Shown piece after piece: positions 57,178 through 64,000 of a DNA stretch of 64,000 nucleotides. This DNA is from Pseudeuparius sepicola (taxonomy: Eukaryota; Arthropoda; Insecta; Coleoptera; Anthribidae). The translations under genes and the position numbers were made by a program. Below the pieces are notes generated by a model, which did not search any database, was not told the origin of the DNA, and saw only the letters and a list, made by a program, of their open reading frames with translations. How positions within the stretch are numbered: the first letter of the stretch is position 1; each line of letters opens with the position of its first letter. The DNA lies in contig OY987298.1 in assembly GCA_963920635.1 (NCBI GenBank), positions 2,914,001-2,978,000 on the forward strand, given 5' to 3'.

Positions 57178-57622
57178 TTATTCTCTTTTTGCTTGCATAT
57201 GATTTCTTAAAAATTTAATACGTTTTATAGCAATATTATAGGCACCTCCATAAAGTCCACGTCGAGGATCATCTTTGCGGTACTTAAATCCAATGTTCCT
57301 CAATATTTTCCATAAAGATGTTCTACCACCATGAAAAATATCTCTTTCTTCTAATTTTGCTTTTAGGGCGTTCACTGTAAAGTGCTTTTCTAAAAGAATA
57401 ATTATAAAATTAGACGCATATTGGGGCAAATTGGCAAAATTCTTTAACATACTGTCCCTATATACATTTCATATATCACATTTCGGATTGCTGTCTGTTC
57501 GAAATCATCAATGTTGACTAGGTACAGGTTTTTTCTTTCTCTCCTTGCAGTTCGAGTAGCTGGTTCATTTGAAATAATTGTTTTGCCGTGTCAAAACTAA
57601 TTCCTAAAGCTGCTGCAACCCT
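57178..57622 (-). pseudogene. Tc1/mariner-type transposase, later N-terminal part
   Basis: RVAAALGISFDTAKQL (an HTH) continues exon 1 in phase 0 and stops at TAG near 57520. After a frame change a 90-codon piece (57450-57178) reads EERDIFHGGRTSLWKILRNI and GFKYRKDD...RIKFLRNHMQAKRE, the second DNA-binding part before the DDE domain. The DDE catalytic domain is not present between 57178 and the left end. Confidence 0.65.
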
Positions 57623-57699
57623 CTTAAATAGAAACAAAAATATGATTTTTTAGAAATTATCGAAATTTATATCAGTGAAATAAAATAAAAAGTACTTAC

Positions 57700-57828
57700 A
57701 TCTTTTACAGCACAAAGCGGAAGCAGCGGACCCCCGTTTTCCCTTTCCCTCTCAAAATATTCGCCCAAAGCACGCACCATACCCTGCGCGCGTTTATCAA
57801 GATTTTGAGAACCTATCTTGCGCGGCAT
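57700..57828 (-). pseudogene. Tc1/mariner-type transposase, exon 1
   Basis: ATG at 57828-57826 opens MPRKIGSQNLDKRAQGMVRA, then LGEYFERERENGGPL, ending AVKD with donor GTAAGT, phase 0. It would be a helix-turn-helix N-terminus. An 77-nt intron (57623-57699) separates it from the next part. Confidence 0.6.
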
Positions 57829-58164
57829 TTTTAAAATTAAGTGACAAACTGTGTCAAAATTTTAACGAAAAATTTGAATATTATTATTGCAACCCAGCCC
57901 TATTATGCCAACATGACAGATGAAAATTAACTATTATTTGTGTGGCATTTTTGTAGTGTCACTAGAATTTATATTGGCAGCAAAAAACACCAAACGATGA
58001 CGTCAGGGTATAAATTAAATGAATAGGCTTTACAAACAAAGACAGAAAGTCAACCATCAACCAACTATACACCCGGTGATTCCCGGTTATAGTTCCTCCA
58101 GAATCACACTTAGATATCGCATGTTTTTTCTTCTTTGGGGGCGCCGGAGGCATCGGAACCTCAC

Positions 58165-58206
58165 CTGAAGACTCGGGGGATGGTCTAACGACGCCAGCCT
58201 CCGAGC
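58165..58206 (-). CDS. Candidate 42-nt exon of the receptor
   Basis: ACTCTAG acceptor and CAG/GTGAGG donor. Read in phase 1 it gives SEAGVVRPSPESS and exits in phase 1, so it would join the transmembrane exon in frame as an extracellular stalk. Fits nicely, but 42 nt is too little evidence on its own; the other phases give a stop or unrelated residues. Confidence 0.35.
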
Positions 58207-59325
58207 CTAGAGTCCAAATAAGTTCGCTACGGCTCGACAAAAAGGGACAATTTCTGACAATCTCGCGACATTTTCGGAATAATTTCATGGAGCGCTTAGA
58301 TTGTGATTAGTTCTGGGCGTCAAGCGTTTATCAAAACAAACCTGTCTATAGGTTCTGACGTCATTGGTTATATGTCAGTGTCCAACTGGCATCAGGTTCT
58401 ATGTGACATGCCAGTGCCATAGATTCTAAAGGGGGCAAAATATTTCCCATCATAATTCACATCCAACTTTCGAATTTTACAGAATAAAAATGACTTCGAA
58501 TATTTACCTATGGCTGTCTCGTTATAAAATAATGAATTTAGTTATAAACGTGATCTAAAAATCTTAGAAAGTTAAGTACCTACCCTTATTATAGTTCTTA
58601 TAACAATAAATGTTTGGAAAAAATAATAGCGTATAAAAGTTCCCATTGAATTGATGTCTGTTTAATACAATTTTGAATTTGATATATACCTACCTGTATA
58701 ATATTTCATTATGAGCTTCTAAAAGTATAAAAAGTCAAATTCAATTTAAAAAATATGTATATTGAACACTCATACAAAGTTCTTTTTTTGAAATTGAATT
58801 ATGGCTACATCTCCCAAAATAATGAAGCTGCTGAACTGAACTGCTGTGTTTTGGAGATGGAGATATGGAGAATAAGCTGAAAGTGTCAATTTCGCCGTAT
58901 CTCACAGAGGGCGCCACCTGCGCTGTTTTTGGATCGTGCTTTTACTCGTAACTTTTTGGTCTTGCAGGTAGGTCCATCATTTTAGTGCATATTTTTAGTC
59001 TGCAACAAAAAGGCAAAAGAAAAGATCTATGAACAATCGGGATGGAACGGATTGAACTTATGATTATTATTATTGAAATTATGGATTTCCAAAATATAAA
59101 GTTTCCATAAAAAACTACAAGTTTGGTTTGCCCTACTTTTTTGAGACACCCTGTATAAAAACGGTTGACACTATCAAAAACACAAAATTCCCCACAACTT
59201 TCATTTGAAACGTTTTTTTCCATGTTGAAAAATTAAAAAGTTAATGGGGTGGGATTCTTCCTTGACACACGCTGTACATATATTTGGTTATGTAGATATA
59301 TTTATTGTCTGAAATATGAAATTAC
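58207..59325. other. Spacer with dispersed repeats
   Basis: AATTTCTGACAATCTCGCGA at 58250 recurs at 40532. ATGTCAGTGTCCAACTGGCA (58371-58460) belongs to the 24.0-kb repeat. 58850-58940 contains GCGCCACCTGCGC. CACCCTGTA at 59147. No gene supported. Confidence 0.45.
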
Positions 59326-59421
59326 CTTTTCCTACTAGGTTCACCAGTGTCGGCTTCAGACTCAGGCGTGCTTTCAGAGGTAATCGAAAGCAAGTTCTTT
59401 TGTCCCAATGGTGACTTAACT
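59326..59421 (-). CDS. Candidate duplicated exon A (unassigned gene)
   Basis: TACTTTCAG acceptor, AAAAG/GTAATT donor, 96 nt (32 codons). In phase 2 it reads VKSPLGQKNLLSITSE, then STPESEADTGEPSRK. Begins identically to exon B (59487-59600). Polar, cytoplasmic- or nuclear-looking. Its phase does not match the 58206 or 56483 exons, so it probably belongs to another minus-strand gene or is not coding. Confidence 0.35.
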
Positions 59422-59486
59422 CTGAAAGTAGTAGTGTTTATAAATGTGTCGTTCAATTTATTTTCTTAATTCTAGAAATGATTTAC

Positions 59487-59600
59487 CTTCTTCTTCTGGA
59501 CTCAGCAACATATGCATTCGAATCATTTTTGAGTTTCCCAATTTCCAGAAACTCAGAGGTAATCGAAAGCAAGTTCTTTTGTCCCAATGGTGACTTAACT
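59487..59600 (-). CDS. Candidate duplicated exon B (unassigned gene)
   Basis: Same acceptor and first 16 residues as exon A, then FLEIGKLKNDSNAYVAESRR before donor AAG/GTAAAT; 114 nt (38 codons), also phase 2 to phase 2. The 64-nt block shared with A (59374-59437 and 59553-59616) is identical, including intron sequence before the acceptor. Could be a mutually exclusive exon pair. Part of its 3' end resembles the repeat at 24.15 kb, which lowers confidence. Confidence 0.35.
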
Positions 59601-59637
59601 CTGAAAGTAGTAGTGTAGTATGGTATTTCATAAATTT

Positions 59638-59905
59638 TAAATTCTTAAGCAGGTAGCTTCAGTCAGGTCTTCACTTTATTACCTACAGCATTCTACAAAG
59701 TTTTTGAAAGACTTTATCATAGTTTATTTTAAGTTTGTGAGATACCCTTGGGAGACAAATAAAATTACAAAAAAAATTATAAGGACTAATGAACGCCGAG
59801 AAATTACTTTATTAGAACTATTAGATATAATCTTGTTAGTCCATCCCTAAATCTGTGAAAGTTCTTTGGGTAGATGCATTTCAACAAGGGAAGAAAGTTC
59901 AATTA
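59638..59905 (+). repeat. Second part of the repeat shared with 24.3-24.5 kb
   Basis: GCAGGTAGCTTCAGTCAGGT, TTTATTTTAAGTTTGTG, ATTAGAACTATTAGA and CTGTGAAAGTTCTTTGGGTA match 24314-24545 in order, roughly 80-85% alike by eye. Confidence 0.7.
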
Positions 59906-60495
59906 TACATAGGTATTACAAATGGATTGAGGAACCTGGTAACATGGTGCATTAGCGACAAATTGTAAATAAGTACTTTATTTTACGGCCTGATTAAACG
60001 TACCTACTTTCCTGACTAGAAACACGCCACTGAAAATTGTTGTAACCTGTACTCTAGAACTACATCGGCTCTTACCTGTGGAAAGTTAAGTGGGGGTGCT
60101 TATAATTAAGCTTTTTGCAAAATCTGCACTGATTGACCATATTTCTACTTAAATTCGCTGGAAATCAATGTAAATTATAAAATAATTTTTGATTTATTTG
60201 GCATTTGCCATATTCCGTGTTTGTAGACACCACATTATCAAGTCTAATTCATGGAAACCATTATTAATTTTTACTAACAATGAAAGTACCTGTCATATTC
60301 TTAGATTCTCCAATAAAATGGCATAGTTGGCACCACTGAGACCATTAGAATGGGGAAAGAAACGGCCTCACATTTTAAAGGCTTATTTTTAAAGGGTCCC
60401 TGGGGAGGGGCAATCAGTTATAAGTAACAAAACTGTGTCGATAATTTTAATGAATAAAAACAGAACAAAAACATATTTTCTAAAATAAATAAATA
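59906..60495. other. Spacer without recognised feature
   Basis: Nothing recognised. Confidence 0.4.
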
Positions 60496-60499
60496 CATT

Positions 60500-61195
60500 G
60501 TGTCCGGAAATAAATGCACCAACTCGAAAATTTAAAAAGAAAAATAGAAAATATGACGAAAAGTTCATATAAACAAATTTTATTTTCGATTTTTTAAGTA
60601 ACTTTTTGAGACAACATAATTTTCTTGCAAAATTTGATAGCCGTGGTTTTTTTGGGAAGAGAAGTCATAATTTGATATTATTTTTGGTGCAACCCGTAGA
60701 GGGCGCTGCGTACGCTATCATTATTTAATATTTAATTTGCCCTAACTTCTTTGACAGTAAACTTTTACGACATTTTGTGACTGTATCCTCTTCCCACATA
60801 TTTTCTAAGCAAAAAAGGTATACTTGGTGAATAACGCCAAAGGTGACCCTTTTCGAGAAATTTTCAAATTTCTGCATCGATGCAGGTTCATACCGACACT
60901 CGTATGCAATTAAATTCAAAATAAAATTTAAATAACCAAGCAAATTTATTTTTTGGCAATTTAATTAACTTGTTGTTTGCAAGAAAATTTTGTCGTATAA
61001 AAAAGTTACTTAAAAAATCGAAAATAAAATTTCAATTTCAACACACTGCATCTCTAAAACCACAGACCTATATAGTAGCGATGCTATATAGGTCTGTGCT
61101 AAAACCAAACATCTGCGGACCTATGTTCAAATGAACTTTTCGTCATATTTACCATTTTTCTTTTTACTTTTTTAAGTTATTACCGGACAAATTTG
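60500..61195. repeat. ~700-bp foldback element
   Basis: TTGTGTCCGGAAATAAATGC at 60499 pairs loosely with TTATTACCGGACAAATTTGC near 61170; AAAATATGACGAAAAGTTCA with TGAACTTTTCGTCATATTTA; and TTTTCGATTTTTTAAGTAAC with GTTACTTAAAAAATCGAAAA are mirrored. Centre near 60840. Confidence 0.75.
61061..61098. repeat. Perfect 15-bp hairpin
   Basis: CACAGACCTATATAG, 8-nt loop, CTATATAGGTCTGTG. Inside the right arm of the foldback element but not in its left arm, so a separate small duplication. Confidence 0.85.
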
Positions 61196-61328
61196 CACCA
61201 TAACTAACACTTAAAGTAGAAATAATGTATTTGCTACTTTAAATAAAGTAACTTTTTCCAATAAACTTGGCTATTTAAGGCTATATTTTTAAAGATACAG
61301 GGTGTAAAACATTTAAGGAACATATACA
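61196..61328 (+). repeat. Left portion of a GTGATTCAG-family copy
   Basis: Matches 8250-8370 (AAAGTAGAAATAATGTGTTT-type and AAAGATACAGGGT). Continued at 62583 after the insertion. Confidence 0.7.
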
Positions 61329-62582
61329 CCCAACAAACACTCAACTTCTGGATTTTTAATGGGCCATTGCTGTAATTGATGGATTTGTGATGGGATTGGT
61401 TAGCCTTCAATGGCCCATTTCAGATAAAGTGTTGGAATACTATCGATGGAAATATGATAAGAAAACATCATATATATAATAATGGTTATTTGTCATGCAA
61501 CCATCAGCAAGGGATGTGCAAATATATGAATGATGTGCCACTTGCGGTCCATATTATTACCTGTACTTTTTATTTAAATTACCATGAATGGCAAAACCTG
61601 ATGAGTTTACCGCGCTTGCGCTGTGTCACCGTTCATCATTATTACTGCCGTGAGGCCGGCGTCGCTGGCGCCATATTGTGGTCCTGTGTTGCCGTGTGTG
61701 CGTGCATGCCGAGTTCGTTCGGTCGATAGTGCATCAAAATGTGGTCAAAATATAAGCCGTACTATATCTGCATGTTGTGAGGAAGCGACTTATAGATGTG
61801 GATTATGGATTAGTGCATTAGTGTTATGGTAAATAGGTGAAAGATAAGGAAATTTAATATATGAACCTGAGGCCTATGCATACCTGATACCTGCAGGTTA
61901 AATCGAAGTTATGAGTCTCACAGTGATCCCAACGTAATTTTATTCTTAATCAAACATCCAAAATATTTGTCGGTTTTTAAAGTTAATAGTTAATACCTAA
62001 TAAATAATGATAATATAGATATCTCACCCCCCCGAAAAAAATTCTAGTTAAAATAAAAAATTAATGTAGGTATTTGATAATTTCAATAATAATTTATGTT
62101 CTTTCTCTTTTCAGGTAAACATCTGGTGTTTTATTACAATTTTGAATTTTTGCTCTTGTCTTTAATTTTTATAGTGATTTATTTTAAGTTTTTTAGAATT
62201 TTGCATTTTTGTTCTTGTTTTCAATATATTAATTGGTTATTATTATTTGCCTTTGATTTAAAAATCATCGTATAGGTAAGTCGGAAACCCGAAAATATAC
62301 CATTTGATGTGTACAAATTAAATGACCAGCAATGTTTGAAGTATAAAATACCTTTAATGGTCCACTATAATTATAACACACAACCTCTATTGGTACTCCT
62401 ATGGTGGACCATAAGTAAATTTGCACTGGCCATCCATGCTGGAAAAGTGACTGATGGAACGCAGCCGGCCACTGGGACATTACGGACCCGGGCCAATGAT
62501 GGTTTCCATCATCGTTCCAATGATGCAGTGATGGTTACCCAATACATTTTTACAAATGGCCCATTTATCAGTGTTTGTTGGG
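61329..62582. mobile_element. 1.25-kb element with CCCAACAAACACT ends
   Basis: Inverted ends CCCAACAAACACT (61329) and AGTGTTTGTTGGG (ending 62582), followed inside by ATGGGCCATT/AATGGCCCATT on each side. It splits a GTGATTCAG-family repeat whose two halves adjoin it. Contains a CG-rich stretch 61640-61740 that resembles a promoter. Frames of 91 and 107 codons carry no known motif. Superfamily unknown. Confidence 0.7.
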
Positions 62583-63160
62583 CAATTAATGTTACGCTCT
62601 GTATCTTTAAAAGTAAAACTTTGAATGGGTAAGTTTATTGGGAAAAGTTACTGTGTTCAAAGTAAGAAACACATTTTTTCTACTTTGAGTCTTACTTATG
62701 GAGCGAATTTTTAAGTTAATTTTTCAGAAATGCTCCGAAATAATACGAAAAAATCATATTTGCTATGAAACCATGATGCATATAAAAAATGCTAAGAGAA
62801 CATTTTTGTATATAATTAAAATTTACATACAATTGAATACATTTTATTGCTATACAAGGTGGTTCATTTTTTTCTAAAAACAATTATACCAATTACCCAC
62901 TTCTACGCCACTGGTTGTTCAAGGTATTTGATATTAACAGGTTTTATGCTAACTCATGCCATTATAACGTGTACCAAATATAACTTAAATATATCAACTA
63001 GTTTGGGAAATATTCAATAAAGCATATTTCTTACAACTTTAACACCCTGTAACTTTTTTATAAGGCCTTAAAAATATATAGTTTATAGAAGAAAGTGCGG
63101 TTATTTTTTGGTTTTCTATCACCTGTTGAAGTGTGGCAGAATAAAACTGAATCACCCTGT
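62583..63160 (+). repeat. Right portion of a GTGATTCAG-family copy
   Basis: AATTAATGTTACGCTCTGTATC through the ACGCCACTGGTTG block to AAAACTGAATCACCCTGTAT, the complete right arm of the 7769-8946 type. Confidence 0.8.
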
Positions 63161-63271
63161 ATAATTTTTGGTATTATTAATTTTGGAAAGATTTTTAGTA
63201 CCTGTAATAATTATAAATAATAAACGATGTTTAGTGGCATATCAGGTAAAGGATATCAATTGAAAAAAATG

Positions 63272-63344
63272 CACTCCAGCCGGGACTTGAACCCGGGACT
63301 CCTACTGTGGCCGTAGGCACTTTAACCAACTAAGCTACCGGAGA
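63272..63344 (-). tRNA. tRNA-like gene (position suggests anticodon CCA), copy 1
   Basis: Minus strand, 73 nt. Acceptor TCTCCGG/CTGGAGT (first pair T-T mismatched), D arm GCTT..AAGT with TAGCTTAGTTGG (A box), anticodon stem CCTAC/GTAGG, T arm CCGGG-TTCAAGT-CCCGG with GGTTCAAGTCC (B box). The seven-base anticodon loop is GGCCACA, so positions 34-36 are CCA, but position 33 is G instead of the near-universal U. Likely a tRNA-derived pseudogene or repeat rather than a working tRNA-Trp. Confidence 0.6.
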
Positions 63345-63682
63345 TATGGGTTCCATCGGCTAGGTGTTATTTATTCCAATTGATATATAGTTAGTAGCGG
63401 TGAGATGTAGAAGACTTCGGCGTCTTCTACAGCTACTAGAAGGGGTTAGAGGGTGTAGGGAAACCATTCATTATTGTTGGTTATGTAAACTTCCTATTTG
63501 TTCTTCCACCCACAATATTCGACATATAGCGACTTAATGCAAGTATCGAACGTGGAAATTCTAACCTACAATGTCAAAGCCAGAATATGAAACACAGAAA
63601 GATTTTTAGTACCTGTAATAATTATAAATAATAAACGATGTTTAGTGCCATATCAGGTAAAGGATATCAATTGAAAAAAATG

Positions 63683-63755
63683 CACTCCAGCCGGGACTTG
63701 AACCCGGGACTCCTACTGTGGCCGTAGGCACTTTAACCAACTAAGCTACCGGAGA
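63683..63755 (-). tRNA. tRNA-like gene, copy 2
   Basis: Identical to 63272-63344, shifted by 411 nt. The same unusual loop (G33) shows the change came before the duplication. Confidence 0.6.
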
Positions 63756-64000
63756 TATGGGTTCCATCGGCTAGGTGTTATTTATTCCAATTGATATATA
63801 GTTAGTAGCGGTGAGATGTAGAAGACTTCGGCGTCTTCTACAGCTACTAGAAGGGGTTAGAGGGTGTAGGGAAACCATTCATTATTGTTGGTTCCTATTT
63901 GTTCTTCCACCCACAATATTCGACATATAGCGACTTAATGCAAGTATCGAACGTGGAAATTCTAACCTACAATGTCAAAGCCAGAATATGAAACACAGAA

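Larger units (their letters stand above)
56753..58030 (-). mobile_element. Tc1/mariner-type transposon, 1.28 kb, decayed
   Basis: Ends AAGCCTATTCATTTAATTTA (56753) and TAAATTAAATGAATAGGCTT (58030), ~36-bp inverted repeats, with TA on both sides: textbook Tc1/mariner arrangement and size. The minus-strand coding covers only the N-terminal DNA-binding part. It interrupts the repeat shared with 24.0 kb (CTCCAAGGAG at 56617 to ATGTCAGTG at 58371). Confidence 0.88.
63187..64000. repeat. Tandem repeat with ~411-bp period, open at the right edge
   Basis: GATTTTTAGTACCTGTAATA occurs at 63190 and 63601; everything up to 63600 is repeated to 64000, differing by one or two bases and a ~10-nt deletion (ATGTAAACTT absent after GTTGGTT). 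Each unit has a tRNA-like gene and the hairpin GTAGAAGAC..GTCTTCTAC. The second unit is cut by the window edge, so the array may continue. Confidence 0.9.

Overview
This is AT-rich animal DNA, almost certainly from an insect. The coding exons sit in GT-AG introns, one only 62 nt long and others of 2 to 7 kb, and the rest is packed with young transposable elements: P-like/THAP elements, hAT, Tc1/mariner, a Penelope-like element, a LINE, a trace of an LTR element, and many long-palindrome MITEs. I cannot name the species. No bacterial features, CRISPR arrays or operons are present.

Only two host genes are well supported. (1) On the + strand, 17665-26052, a four-exon secreted ML-domain protein of the NPC2 family. 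The exons join in phase into 162 codons, with a signal peptide and the family's six cysteines. Introns 1 and 3 are full of repeats. Part of its promoter region recurs downstream (28331-28357 and 29136-29235), which looks like the ghost of a tandem copy. (2) On the - strand, 56483 down to 43695, the 3' end of a single-pass membrane receptor. Three phase-compatible exons encode a transmembrane helix, a cytoplasmic tail with a DPDVIP motif, and a C-terminus ending ESCV, a PDZ-ligand type. It resembles sidestep/nephrin-like IgSF receptors. Its ectodomain would lie beyond the right edge. Small candidate exons lie at 58.2 and 59.3-59.6 kb, the last two forming a tandem exon duplication.

Layout: 0-12.3 kb, palindromic repeats, including a five-fold 646-bp tandem amplification at 8.9-12.2 kb. 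12.9-17.4 kb, P-like element remains and an LTR/primer-binding-site remnant. 17.4-26.3 kb, the NPC2-like gene with a hAT deletion derivative in intron 3. 26.8-37 kb, MITEs, a 4x122-bp array, another P-like element, nested palindromes and a second hAT derivative with a perfect 8-bp target duplication. 37.3-37.8 kb, a GC-rich promoter-like island. 38-43 kb, repeats and THAP exons. 43.7-56.5 kb, the receptor exons, with introns occupied by nested elements, a LINE, a Penelope-like element and a 2.8-kb THAP element. 56.7-58.0 kb, a Tc1/mariner-type element. 60.5-63.2 kb, further MITEs. 63.2-64.0 kb, two units of a 411-bp repeat that contains a tRNA-like gene.

The most distinctive feature of the window is recurrence of THAP-domain relics at seven places and the density of long, near-perfect inverted repeats, several of them inside transcribed introns. 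I found no clear evidence of a wholly new gene system. The best leads are the tandem amplification, the tRNA-like array, the THAP element family set and the duplicated exons.
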